This document shows, one piece after another, positions 1 through 8,212 of a stretch of DNA of 64,000 nucleotides. How positions within the stretch are numbered: the first letter of the stretch is position 1; the number at the start of each line of letters is the position of its first letter. Location of the stretch: contig NZ_CP110136.1 in assembly GCF_025979705.1 (NCBI RefSeq), positions 3,410,001-3,474,000 of the forward strand. The letters run 5' to 3'. The stretch comes from Hymenobacter sp. YIM 151858-1 (GTDB taxonomy: Bacteria > Bacteroidota > Bacteroidia > Cytophagales > Hymenobacteraceae). The notes beneath the pieces were generated by a model. That model had not been told where the DNA came from, did not search any database, and saw only the letters and a program-made list of their open reading frames with translations. The position numbers were made by a program, and so were the translations under genes.

Positions 1-210
1 CGTTAAGTATCTGGCAACAAGGCGAGTACTTTTAACATACCCTGTGGAAAGGCAGTGTATAAGTGCGTTCTTGTGCACATGTTATCAAGCCGTGTGCATA
101 AGCCCCATTTTTATCCACTTATGCACCGCCCTAACAACTGAAGACAAAAAAGATTTTTAAAATTTTATTTAGTGAAAAGTTATTAGGCAGGTGGATAAGT
201 TGGGCCGGCC
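1..210. other. Candidate replication origin: DnaA-box cluster with AT-rich tract
   Basis: This gene-free stretch holds one exact match to the DnaA-box consensus TTWTNCACA (complement strand, 93-101) and four one-mismatch sites at 43-51, 111-119, 119-127 and 190-198. Between the fourth and fifth lies an AT-rich tract (about 139-187) that stands out in a GC-rich genome and could be an unwinding element. Boxes in both orientations beside an AT-rich tract are typical of oriC. Two parS-like sites further on (13,594 and 22,586) support an origin-proximal location. No dnaA is in the window, but in Bacteroidota dnaA and oriC are often apart. The sequence upstream is not visible, so the real cluster may be larger. 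The assignment is inference from motifs. Confidence 0.45.
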
Positions 211-485
211 GGAAAATGCCGCCGGAAGAAGTCGGCCCGAAAAAAAAGAGCGCCGCGGCTCGCGCCGGAAAAAGCCCGACCCGAAACCGGGGCGCCAGCG
301 AAGGAAAGCCCGCCGCAGGTTCGGCTTCGCAAAAGGAACCCTGCCGCAGCTCGTGCGAAAACCCCGGCTCACCTAGGCGGCCGCGCCCCCGGCCCACACC
401 AGCTGCCCGGCCACCTAGGGCCGTGGGCAAATCATTTGGGCGGCGGTTTTGCGTATACAGCCACTCATTGCTGCCGCACCGCCCT

Positions 486-977
486 ATGCCGTTCGATTAC
501 ACCCTCGACTTTCGCCACGTCGATTTCCGCGCCCACCCCGAGCTGTACCGCGTGGGCAAGGGTGAGCAGGGCGTTTTGCTCGTGGAGCCCTATAAGAGCG
601 AGATCCTGCCCTTCTGGCGCTTTCGTACACCGGCGGTAGCCCGCGAGTCGTCGGAAGCGATTTACGAGCTGTTTCTGGCGTATTTGGGCAAAGCCGATTT
701 CGTGGGGGCCGACATGGCCCGGAAGTTTCTGCAGATGGGCTTTACCCGAGCCCGCCGCTACGCCAACCACCGCGGCGGCAAAAAGTACGACGGCCCCGTG
801 CCCGACGATAAAAAAGGCCAAAGCGGGGCCCACGGCCGGGCCGAGCTGCCCCGCACCCCCGAAGACCCTGTGAAAGCCGAGGCCGCGGCCATCTTCAAAG
901 CCAAATGGGACGAGGCCAAGCACCACCCCGAATACCTGCGCCAGAAAGCCGAGTTCGAGCAGCGCTACGGAAAATGA
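486..977 (+). CDS. DUF4385 family protein
   Basis: A 163-residue soluble protein that I recognise as DUF4385, a family of unknown function found in bacteria and phages. The start is set at the ATG giving MPFDYTLDF because the family begins with this segment. The reading frame stays open upstream to about 216, but that part is a low-complexity Arg/Pro/Ala translation and lies in the candidate origin region. Visible family features are the aromatic start FDYTLDFR, a basic central segment RRYANHRGGKKYDG (about residues 95-108), and a charged C-terminal helix rich in Lys and Glu. Two CCTAGG copies (372 and 414) lie upstream. It is monocistronic, and nothing shows its biochemical role. Confidence 0.75.
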   Translation: MPFDYTLDFRHVDFRAHPELYRVGKGEQGVLLVEPYKSEILPFWRFRTPAVARESSEAIYELFLAYLGKADFVGADMARKFLQMGFTRARRYANHRGGKKYDGPVPDDKKGQSGAHGRAELPRTPEDPVKAEAAAIFKAKWDEAKHHPEYLRQKAEFEQRYGK

Positions 978-1100
978 GTTGTTAGTTGTCAGGTTCGGGT
1001 TGTTAGGTTGTGTATGTTCCGCCTCTCCACGGATGCCGCCAATAATTCACAACCGGCAACTCACCACTATCAACCGACAACTCGCAACTGACAACTGAAC
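978..1100. repeat. Imperfect inverted repeat of low-complexity GTTG/CAAC arms
   Basis: The left arm (about 976-1012) repeats units such as AGTTGTTAGTTGTCAG. The right arm (about 1048-1100) is roughly its reverse complement, with units such as CAACTGACAACTGAAC. The transcript could fold into a long imperfect hairpin downstream of the DUF4385 gene. Two more intergenic spaces in the window (43.5 and 49.3 kb) have the same architecture with different word content. No protein is encoded here. Confidence 0.6.
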
Positions 1101-1151
1101 CCAACACCTACCTTTACCCCACTACCAACCCTTCAAACCTCCCTCCGCGAT

Positions 1152-1631
1152 ATGAATACGCTCCAACCCCGCAGCACCGAGGAAAACGAAATCGTGTTGG
1201 GCCAAGGCATGGGCCCGCTGAAGTTTGGCGCCAGCATGGACGAAGTGCGCGCCCTGATGGGTGAGCCCGAAGAAATCGAAGAGTCGGAAGACGACGACGA
1301 GTTTGAACACCAGGCCTGGAACTACCTCGAAGAAGGATACTCGCTGTACTTCGACCGCGAAGACGACTACCGCCTCTCCTGCATCGAAACCGACCACCCC
1401 GGCATGCGCCTCTACGGCGAGCCCATCCACAGCAAGTCGCTCGAGCACGTGCAGGAGCTGATGCGCCGCCACGGCCACGGTGCCGGCGAAATGGAAAAGG
1501 TGGATACCGGCGAAGTGCGCCTCTCGTACGAGAAGGAAATGATTGACTTATACTTTGATGAAGACGAGCTGCAGTTCGTGAACTTCGGCGTGTTCATCAA
1601 CGACGACCTGGAGGTGCAGTGGCCCGCCTAG
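1152..1631 (+). CDS. Conserved hypothetical acidic protein
   Basis: A 159-residue, strongly acidic soluble protein with no signal peptide or membrane segment. I do not recognise a named domain. An early segment (LGQGMGPLKFGASMDEVRAL, about residues 16-35) resembles the opening of small regulatory or immunity-like proteins in which a glycine-rich strand is followed by a helix. Then comes a run of Glu/Asp (about 39-50) and alternating strands with conserved-looking Tyr and Phe. A Bacteroidota-like -7 element (TACCTTTA, 1109-1116) precedes the ATG. The stop codon TAG is part of a CCTAGGT copy. A DnaA-box-like cluster follows immediately. The coding assignment is secure from length, codon use and the lack of a competing frame; the function is unknown. 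Confidence 0.75.
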   Translation: MNTLQPRSTEENEIVLGQGMGPLKFGASMDEVRALMGEPEEIEESEDDDEFEHQAWNYLEEGYSLYFDREDDYRLSCIETDHPGMRLYGEPIHSKSLEHVQELMRRHGHGAGEMEKVDTGEVRLSYEKEMIDLYFDEDELQFVNFGVFINDDLEVQWPA

Positions 1632-1638
1632 GTGCTAC

Positions 1639-1681
1639 TTATCCACAAAAACCGCGTTTTTGGGTGTTGATAAGTTGATAA
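1639..1681. other. Second DnaA-box-like cluster
   Basis: An exact DnaA box TTATCCACA lies at 1639-1647, followed by a one-mismatch site on the other strand (TGTTGATAA, 1665-1673) and a weaker overlapping GTTGATAAG repeat, then an A-rich tract to about 1700. A small hairpin AAAAAC-CGC-GTTTTT sits between. The group lies 1.5 kb from the cluster at the window start and could be a second part of a bipartite origin or a DnaA-regulated site. Confidence 0.4.
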
Positions 1682-1772
1682 GTATTTGAAAACAAAAGAT
1701 CAACGCCCCGAAACCAACGTTTTTTTAGCGAAGCGCGTACAAGCCTGCTTGGGCGCCGAGTAGCTGCCAAAC

Positions 1773-1805
1773 AAAAAGCCGCCCCGTTGCTGGGGCGGCT
1801 TTTTT
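1773..1805. terminator. Bidirectional intrinsic terminator
   Basis: A perfect stem AGCCGCCCC/GGGGCGGCT with a six-base loop is flanked by A5 on the left and T6 on the right, so it can terminate transcription from both sides. It lies between the convergent hypothetical gene (ending 1631) and the phosphate transporter gene (ending 1832 on the minus strand). Confidence 0.9.
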
Positions 1806-1831
1806 GTGCCTTTCGAAGAATACGGTTGCGC

Positions 1832-3232
1832 TTACAGCAGCGCCCGGAACAGCAGGAACAGCACGCCCGACAGCGCCATGGTTACGGGCAGCGTAAGCAC
1901 CCAAGCCAGCGCAATGTTGCGCACCATGCCGGGGTTCAGGTTTTTGATACCGCGGTTGGCCACCATGGAGCCCGCAATGGCCGACGACAGCACGTGCGTG
2001 GTGGAGGAGGGCAGGCCCGAGGCCGTGCTCAGGCCAATCATGGTAGCGGCAATCAGCTCCGACGAAGCACCCTGCGCGTAGGTAAGGTGCTCCTTGCCGA
2101 TTCGCTCGCCAATGGTTACCACGATGCGCTTCCAGCCAATCATGGTACCGATACCTAGGGACAGCGACACGATCAGCACTACCCATTTGGGGGCGTAGTC
2201 GGTAAAGCTGCGCATGTTCTTGATGCCTTCGTCGTAGGCCTCGCGGTCAGCGGGGCTCAGGCTTACCCGGTCGCTATCCATCAGCTTTTTGGCCCGGGTG
2301 TAGGTCAGCAGAATGGCCTTGCGAATCTGGAAACGGTCGGTTTCGGGCAGCTGCTTCACGTCGGTTTTGCCGGCGAAAATGCGGTCGAGGTTAGCCGTTT
2401 GCTGGTTGATATCGGCCAGGGCTTTTTGCTCGTCGGGGGCCAGCTCGGCCGGGTTGATCTTGCGCATTACCTGCTCCACGCGCACGAGCGAATCGCGCAT
2501 GTCGAGCGGGTTCTTCGACTCATCGAGCGCAAACTTGATGGGCACAATGCCAATCAGGATCAGCATGATCAGCCCTACGCCCTTCTGGCCGTCGTTGGAG
2601 CCGTGGAAGAAGCTTACCAGCGTGCAGGTGGCAATCAGGATCAGGCGAATCCAAAGGGGTGGCGGCTTGCGCTTGTGCGGCTCCTTAAAGATGGCTTTCG
2701 ACTTGACGAACCGCTTCAGGATGAACATCACCAGAATGGTAAGCGTGAAGCCAAACAGCGGGCCAATCAGCAGCGCAATGCCGGTTTCGGTGGCCTTGCC
2801 CCAGTTAACAGCGGCGCCGTTGGAGCCGGGCAGCAGCGAAAAGGCAATGCCCACGCCCAGGATGGAGCCGATGAGCGCGTGCGAGCTGGAAGCCGGGATG
2901 CCGTAGTACCAGGTGCCCACGTTCCAGATGATGGCGGCCAGAATCAGGGCGCCCACCATGGCAATGCCGTGGTAAATGTTCTGGTCGACGAGGCTCTCGA
3001 CGGGCAGCAGGTACACAATGCCCATGGCCACGGTGATGCCGCCGCCAAACACGCCGATGAAGTTCCAGAAAGCTGACCAGACCACGGCTATCCAGGGCCG
3101 CAGCGTATTGGTGTAAATGACGGTTGCTACCGCGTTAGCAGTGTCGTGAAAGCCGTTGACGAATTCGAACGCGCAGGCGGCAATCAGACACACCAGCAGC
3201 AGCAGGAGCACTTGGGGCTCTAAGCCAAGCAT
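1832..3232 (-). CDS. pit: PiT-family inorganic phosphate transporter
   Basis: A 466-residue inner-membrane protein of the PiT (PHO4) family, which imports metal-phosphate by proton or cation symport. The duplicated signature is clear: the N-terminal copy GFHDTANAVATV (about residues 27-38) and the C-terminal copy GLPSSTTHVLSSAIAGS (about 404-420). About ten hydrophobic segments surround a central hydrophilic loop (about 235-345) rich in charged residues, longer than in the Escherichia coli protein and common in Bacteroidota members. The ATG start gives a short N-terminus directly before the first membrane span. No PhoU-like partner gene is adjacent, and the gene is transcribed alone, diverging from glyS. 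One CCTAGGT copy lies in the coding sequence (Leu-Gly). Family is certain; low-affinity phosphate uptake is inferred. Confidence 0.93.
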   Translation of the reverse strand: MLGLEPQVLLLLLVCLIAACAFEFVNGFHDTANAVATVIYTNTLRPWIAVVWSAFWNFIGVFGGGITVAMGIVYLLPVESLVDQNIYHGIAMVGALILAAIIWNVGTWYYGIPASSSHALIGSILGVGIAFSLLPGSNGAAVNWGKATETGIALLIGPLFGFTLTILVMFILKRFVKSKAIFKEPHKRKPPPLWIRLILIATCTLVSFFHGSNDGQKGVGLIMLILIGIVPIKFALDESKNPLDMRDSLVRVEQVMRKINPAELAPDEQKALADINQQTANLDRIFAGKTDVKQLPETDRFQIRKAILLTYTRAKKLMDSDRVSLSPADREAYDEGIKNMRSFTDYAPKWVVLIVSLSLGIGTMIGWKRIVVTIGERIGKEHLTYAQGASSELIAATMIGLSTASGLPSSTTHVLSSAIAGSMVANRGIKNLNPGMVRNIALAWVLTLPVTMALSGVLFLLFRALL

Positions 3233-3404
3233 ATTGGTGAGGGTTAGTGAGCAAAAAAGTTTGGCCGCCCAAAAGTACGGGCCACCGAAAAGGGCACAAG
3301 ATTATGAAATTGTTACTCGATACGCCCGCACCGCGGTCAGCAGAATAGGCCTTGTACCATTGCTTCTACAAAAAGTTTAGTCGGCGGGCTTTTACCGGAA
3401 GCCG

Positions 3405-3412
3405 TACTTTTG
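3405..3412 (+). promoter_or_regulatory. -7 promoter element of glyS
   Basis: TACTTTTG matches the Bacteroidota -7 consensus TAnnTTTG exactly. Only four bases separate it from the glyS ATG, so the transcript would start at or just before the start codon, giving a leaderless or nearly leaderless mRNA. Confidence 0.6.
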
Positions 3413-3416
3413 CCCC

Positions 3417-4934
3417 ATGAGCAACCCGACGCAGAAACCAACCCTCGAAAATACCCAGCTGAAAGACATTGTTGCCCACGCCAAGGAATACGGCTTCGTG
3501 TTCCCGTCGTCGGAAATCTACGACGGCCTCGCGGCCGTGTACGATTACGGCCCCAACGGCGTGGAGCTCAAGAACAACCTGAAGCGCCTGTGGTGGGAAG
3601 CCATGACGCAGCTCAACCCCAACGTGGTGGGTATTGACGCGGCCATCTTCATGCACCCGCTCACGTGGCACGCCTCGGGCCACGTGGCTGGTTTCAACGA
3701 TCCGCTCATCGACAACCTCGACAGCAAGAAGCGCTACCGCGCCGACGTGCTGGTGGAGGAAAAAGCCGCGCAGTACGAAAACAACGGCGAAGTGGAGCGC
3801 GCGCAAGCGCTGCTGCAGCACCTGGGCCGCCTGCTCACCGACAACGACCTAGGCGGCGTAAAGCAGCTTATCATCGACGAGAAGATTACCTGCCCGGTAT
3901 CGGGTACCGGCAACTGGACCGACGTGCGCCAGTTTAACCTGATGTTCTCGACGCAGGGCTCGGCCGTGGAAAGCGACGCCGCCCAGATTTACCTGCGCCC
4001 CGAAACCGCCCAGGGCATTTTCGTGAACTTCCTGAACGTGCAGAAGTCGGCCCGCATGAAGGTGCCCTTCGGCATTGCGCAAATCGGCAAAGCCTTCCGC
4101 AACGAGATTGTGGCCCGCCAGTTCATCTTCCGGATGCGCGAGTTCGAGCAAATGGAGATGCAGTTCTTCGTGCGCCCTGGCACCGAAATGGAGTGGTACC
4201 AGCAGTGGAAGGAAACCCGCCGCCGCTGGCACGAGGCCCTGGGTTTGCCCGCGGCCAAGCTGCGCTTCCACGACCACGAGAAGCTGGCCCACTACGCCAA
4301 CGCCGCCGTCGATATCGAGTTTGAATTCCCCTTCGGCTTCAAGGAAATCGAGGGCATCCACTCGCGCACCGACTTCGACCTGACCCAGCACCAGGAGCTC
4401 TCGAAGAAAAAGCAGCAGTACTTCGACGCCGACATCAACCCCGAAACCGGCAAGCCCTACGGCAACTACGTGCCCTACGTGGTAGAAACCTCCGTGGGTG
4501 CCGACCGCCTGTTCCTGGCCACGCTCTGCAACGCCTACACCGAGGAAACCCTGACCGAGGGCGAAGGCGAGCAGCAGCAAACCAAGCAGCGCACCTACCT
4601 GAAGCTGCACCCCGCGGTGGCGCCCATCAAGGCGGCCATCTTCCCGCTGGTGCGCAAGGATGGTTTGCCCGAAAAGGCCCAGCAGATTTTCGACGAGCTG
4701 CGCCACGACTTCCGCATCATCATGGAAGAGCGCGACGCCATCGGCAAGCGCTACACCCGCCAGGACCTCATCGGCACGCCGTTCTGCATTGCCGTCGACC
4801 ACCAGACGCTGGAAGACGACACCGTAACCGTGCGCCACCGCGACTCGCGCGAGCAGGTGCGCATGCCCATTGCCGAGCTGCGCCAGTACATTGGCCAGGC
4901 CGTAAGCTTCCGCCGCATTTTCGAGCAGCTGTAA
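3417..4934 (+). CDS. glyS: Glycine--tRNA ligase, dimeric type
   Basis: A 505-residue class II aminoacyl-tRNA synthetase that charges tRNA-Gly. It is the single-chain (alpha2) form of archaea, eukaryotes and many bacteria, not the alpha2beta2 form. Visible features are the start of the catalytic core AKEYGFVFPSSEIYDGL (about residues 21-37), motif 2 around FGIAQIGKAFRNEI (about 218-231), motif 3 around VGADRLFLATL (about 360-370), and a C-terminal anticodon-binding domain from about 400. The length is normal for the family. Upstream is a -7 element so close that the mRNA may lack a leader; the next in-frame ATG is too far in to be a realistic alternative start. A strong terminator follows, so the gene is monocistronic. 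Confidence 0.97.
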   Translation: MSNPTQKPTLENTQLKDIVAHAKEYGFVFPSSEIYDGLAAVYDYGPNGVELKNNLKRLWWEAMTQLNPNVVGIDAAIFMHPLTWHASGHVAGFNDPLIDNLDSKKRYRADVLVEEKAAQYENNGEVERAQALLQHLGRLLTDNDLGGVKQLIIDEKITCPVSGTGNWTDVRQFNLMFSTQGSAVESDAAQIYLRPETAQGIFVNFLNVQKSARMKVPFGIAQIGKAFRNEIVARQFIFRMREFEQMEMQFFVRPGTEMEWYQQWKETRRRWHEALGLPAAKLRFHDHEKLAHYANAAVDIEFEFPFGFKEIEGIHSRTDFDLTQHQELSKKKQQYFDADINPETGKPYGNYVPYVVETSVGADRLFLATLCNAYTEETLTEGEGEQQQTKQRTYLKLHPAVAPIKAAIFPLVRKDGLPEKAQQIFDELRHDFRIIMEERDAIGKRYTRQDLIGTPFCIAVDHQTLEDDTVTVRHRDSREQVRMPIAELRQYIGQAVSFRRIFEQL

Positions 4935-4958
4935 GAAGCCCTAGGTGCTACAGAAAAG

Positions 4959-4995
4959 AAGAGGCCCCGGACGAGTGTCCGGGGCCTCTTTGTGT
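4959..4995 (+). terminator. Intrinsic terminator after glyS
   Basis: A perfect 12-bp stem GAGGCCCCGGAC/GTCCGGGGCCTC with a four-base loop is followed by a T-rich run (TTTGTGTTT). An A-rich stretch on the left may let it act weakly for the convergent minus-strand gene too. A CCTAGGT copy (4940) lies between the stop codon and the stem. Confidence 0.88.
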
Positions 4996-5023
4996 TTCAG
5001 ATGGGTGCTGATGCCGCTGCCAC

Positions 5024-5413
5024 CTAGGGCATGGCGCGCGAGGCGACGCAGCGGAAGCGAGCCTGCCCGGGCCGGAACGTGCTGCCGGCCGGGCAGCTGC
5101 CAATGCTGTAACGATACTGCCCCTCGCTGGGTAGCGAAGCCATAAACATGGGCTGCGCAGCACGGTTGGGTTGCGGGCCTAGGTGCACCTCGGTAAGCCA
5201 CTGCTCGTAGGAGAGCGAGGCCGGGGCGCTACGCCGCAGGTTAAGCAACAGCTTGCCTACGTGCTGCGCCAGCATGTGCTCGAGGGCACCGTGGTAACCC
5301 CCGCCAAAGGATAAGTGGCGGTAGCTAGCGGAAGCGGTAAGCGGTAACGTATCGGATACGGCACCGCGGCGGGGCGCTGCATCCGGAGTAAAATGCCATG
5401 TCATTGTGTGCAT
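5024..5413 (-). CDS. Hypothetical protein
   Basis: A predicted protein of about 129 residues with no domain that I recognise. The start is placed at the ATG giving MHTMTWHFTPDA; a second ATG three codons later (5404) is equally possible. A longer reading to 5695 would overlap the exporter gene and its promoter and is unlikely. The sequence has mixed polarity, without a clear signal peptide or membrane segment. Its C-terminal part (SEGQYRYSIGSCPAG followed by RFRCVASR) contains two Cys and a Gly/Arg-rich pattern that resembles short formylglycine-sulfatase-like endings, but this is only a resemblance. The stop codon TAG is part of a CCTAGG copy, and another copy lies inside (Leu-Gly). It is read opposite to its neighbours. 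Confidence 0.55.
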   Translation of the reverse strand: MHTMTWHFTPDAAPRRGAVSDTLPLTASASYRHLSFGGGYHGALEHMLAQHVGKLLLNLRRSAPASLSYEQWLTEVHLGPQPNRAAQPMFMASLPSEGQYRYSIGSCPAGSTFRPGQARFRCVASRAMP

Positions 5414-5569
5414 ACGGGCCGCCGAGCAAGGGTGGGTTGCGTGGGCTGGCAGAAAACTAAGCACATATACGCGCTTTACAACGCTATGAGTTACAAATAC
5501 TTGCACTATTGATGCTTTTTCGGTGCTAGGTGCAATCGGCCCCGGAAAAATAGCCCCACCGGCATTGCG

Positions 5570-5577
5570 TACCTTTG
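5570..5577 (+). promoter_or_regulatory. -7 promoter element of the MMPL exporter gene
   Basis: TACCTTTG is an exact match to TAnnTTTG, 23 bases before the ATG at 5601. A CTAGGTGC sequence (a variant of the iterated element) lies about 45 bases upstream of it. Confidence 0.6.
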
Positions 5578-5600
5578 CCCCAATTTTCCTGCCGTAGCCG

Positions 5601-8063
5601 ATGTGGAGTAAGCTTGCCCTGCTGATTATCAAGAACCGCCGCCTGCTTGTTGGGGTGCTGGCGGTCATCACCGTGTTTATGGCCTGGAAAGCCAAGGACG
5701 TGGAAATGACCTACGACTTTGCCCAGGTCGTATCGCCCGACGACCCGGACATGGTATACTTCCAGGAGTTCAAGAAAACCTTCGGCGAAGACGGCAACGT
5801 GCTGGTGCTGGGCATGCAGGATAGCTCGGTGTACCGCTTGGGCAACTTCAACGAGCTGCGCATGCTTACCGATACCCTCGGTAAGGTAGAAGGCGTGAAC
5901 GGCGTGCTATCGGTAACCAAGCTCATTCAGCTTACCAAGGATACCGCCAACCAGCGCTTTGCCGCCGAACCCATTTTCCGCACGTTTCCGCAAACCCAGA
6001 AGGAGCTCGACTCGCTGATGCAGATCGTGAACCGGCAGGAGTTCTACAAAGGCCAGCTTATCAGCCCCAGCACCGGGGCCACGCTCATGGCCCTTACCAT
6101 GGACCCCAAGTACCTGAACTCGTCGCGGCGGCAGGCCGTGATGCAGGACATTCTGGCCCATGCCGAGCGGTTCACCCAAAAAACCGGCATCAAGCTGCAC
6201 TACGCCGGCCTGCCCTACGTGCGCTCCACGATGACAAGCAAGGTGGCCGGCGAAATGAAGTTTTTCCTGATGCTGGCGGCGCTGGTTACCAGTGCCACGC
6301 TGCTGGTGTTTTTCCGGACGTGGTCGGCGGTGGTGTTTCCGCTACTGATTGTGGGCGTGGCCGTTATCTGGTGCGTGGGCACCATTGTGCTGCTCGGCTA
6401 TAAGATTACGCTGCTTACGGGCTTGATTCCCAGTATCCTGATCGTAATCGGGATACCCAACTGCACGTACCTGCTCTCGCGCTACCACTACGACTACCGC
6501 ATTTCGGGCAACCAGGTGCTGGCCATGGTGCGCGTGGTGCGCAAAATTGGCCTGGTTACGCTGATGAACAACACGGCCACGGCCACGGGCTTTTTCGTGT
6601 TCTGCTTCACCAACATTGCCATTCTGTACCAGTTTGGCTGGGTGGCCACCATCAGCATTTTCGCGGCCTTTTTCATCTCGATCATTCTCATCCCGATCGT
6701 ATTTACCTACCTGCCGCCGCCCACGCCCAAGCAGCTCGAGCACCTCGATGCCAAGCCGCTCACCAAGCTGCTCGAGTTCTTCGACTACCTGGTGCTGGAG
6801 CGCCGTGGGCTGGTGTACGGTACCGCCATTGTGCTGTGCGCCCTAGGTGCCCTGGGGGCCAGCCGGCTGCAGTCGGTGGCGTACATGGTCGATGATCTGC
6901 CCAAAAACTCGTCCGTCAACGCCGACCTCAAGTTCTTCGAGCAGCATTTCAACGGCATTATGCCGCTCGAAATCGTGATTGACACCGGCAAGAAGCGTGG
7001 CATTCTGAAGCTGAAAAACCTCGAGCGCATCGACCGTCTCGAGAACTACCTGCGTACGCAGCCGGTGCTTACCTCGCCCATCAGCATTGTTACCTTCCTG
7101 AAGGCCTCCACCCAGGCCTTCTACAACGGCGACCCGGCGTATTACCGCCTCCCCGACAACTCCGAGCGCAACTTTATCCTGAGCTACCTGGCCCGCTCGC
7201 AGGGCAAGGAGGGCTCGGGCATGGACAACAAGCTGCTGCGCTCCTTTGCCGACTCCACGGGCCAGAAGGCACGCATTTCCCTCAAGATTGCCGACATCGG
7301 TTCGCGCAACCTCGATACGCTGCTGCTCAACAAGATCGAGCCCAAAATCAAGGAAATCTTCAACGGTACGGGCATGGAGGTGAAGCTAACCGGCACCACC
7401 ATCCTGTTCACCAAAGGCAACGAGTACATCATCGGCACGCTGCGCAACAGCCTTATCCACGCGTTTGGCCTGGTGGGGCTTATCGTGCTGGTGCTGTTCC
7501 GCTCCATCCGCTCGGTGTTCTTCACGCTGCTGCCCAACTTCGTTACGCTGCTGCTCACGGCCGGCCTCATGGGCTACTTCGGCATTGCCCTGAAGCCCGC
7601 CACGGCCCTGATTTTCTGCATCGCCCTAGGTATCGACGGCGACAACTCCATTCACCTGCTGGCCAAGTTCCGGCAGGAAATGGCCACCAACGGCCGCCGC
7701 GTGCGGGCCGCCATCAGCACCACGCTCTCGGAGGCCGGCACCAGCATGATTTACACCAGCATCGTGCTGTTTGTGGGCTTTAGCATCTTCGCGTTCAGTG
7801 AGTTTGGCGGTACCAAGGCCCTGGGGCTGCTGATGTCGGCCTCGTTGCTGATTACCAACTTCTCGAACCTGATTTTGCTGCCCGCGCTGCTGGTAACCTT
7901 CGAGCACGGCAAGGACGAAACCATCGACCGCGCCCTGATTCAGCACTACGACGACCAGTACCACGAGGAGGACGACGACCTGGAGCTGAACCTCGATAAG
8001 ATGACCGTGCAGCCGCGCCTGCCGCACGGCTCGCCCGCCGAACGCGGCCCTGCCACCACCTAG
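5601..8063 (+). CDS. MMPL/RND-family exporter
   Basis: An 820-residue inner-membrane protein of the RND superfamily, MMPL branch, which moves lipids, hopanoids or other hydrophobic molecules out of the membrane using the proton gradient. The layout is duplicated: one membrane span near the N-terminus (about residues 8-28), a periplasmic domain (about 30-205), five or six spans (about 215-375) with a sterol-sensing-like pattern, then a second span near 405-425, a second periplasmic domain, and a final block of spans (about 610-770) containing LGIDGDNSIHLLAKFR, whose acidic residues fit the proton-relay position. The C-terminal tail is acidic and cytoplasmic. No membrane-fusion or outer-membrane partner is adjacent, as expected for stand-alone MMPL proteins. 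It ends in a TAG within CCTAGG. The substrate is unknown. Confidence 0.88.
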   Translation: MWSKLALLIIKNRRLLVGVLAVITVFMAWKAKDVEMTYDFAQVVSPDDPDMVYFQEFKKTFGEDGNVLVLGMQDSSVYRLGNFNELRMLTDTLGKVEGVNGVLSVTKLIQLTKDTANQRFAAEPIFRTFPQTQKELDSLMQIVNRQEFYKGQLISPSTGATLMALTMDPKYLNSSRRQAVMQDILAHAERFTQKTGIKLHYAGLPYVRSTMTSKVAGEMKFFLMLAALVTSATLLVFFRTWSAVVFPLLIVGVAVIWCVGTIVLLGYKITLLTGLIPSILIVIGIPNCTYLLSRYHYDYRISGNQVLAMVRVVRKIGLVTLMNNTATATGFFVFCFTNIAILYQFGWVATISIFAAFFISIILIPIVFTYLPPPTPKQLEHLDAKPLTKLLEFFDYLVLERRGLVYGTAIVLCALGALGASRLQSVAYMVDDLPKNSSVNADLKFFEQHFNGIMPLEIVIDTGKKRGILKLKNLERIDRLENYLRTQPVLTSPISIVTFLKASTQAFYNGDPAYYRLPDNSERNFILSYLARSQGKEGSGMDNKLLRSFADSTGQKARISLKIADIGSRNLDTLLLNKIEPKIKEIFNGTGMEVKLTGTTILFTKGNEYIIGTLRNSLIHAFGLVGLIVLVLFRSIRSVFFTLLPNFVTLLLTAGLMGYFGIALKPATALIFCIALGIDGDNSIHLLAKFRQEMATNGRRVRAAISTTLSEAGTSMIYTSIVLFVGFSIFAFSEFGGTKALGLLMSASLLITNFSNLILLPALLVTFEHGKDETIDRALIQHYDDQYHEEDDDLELNLDKMTVQPRLPHGSPAERGPATT

Positions 8064-8212
8064 GCGCGCAGCCGCCTGTGCCTGAGCCTTTTTGCTTTCT
8101 CCTTTGTTTGCTTTCGATAACCGACTTTCCTAGCCCAACCCAGAGCTAAAAAACCAGCGCCGATAGCTGCCCTTAAGCGCAGAGCCGCCTAGGTGCTGAG
8201 GCCTTCTGACCG

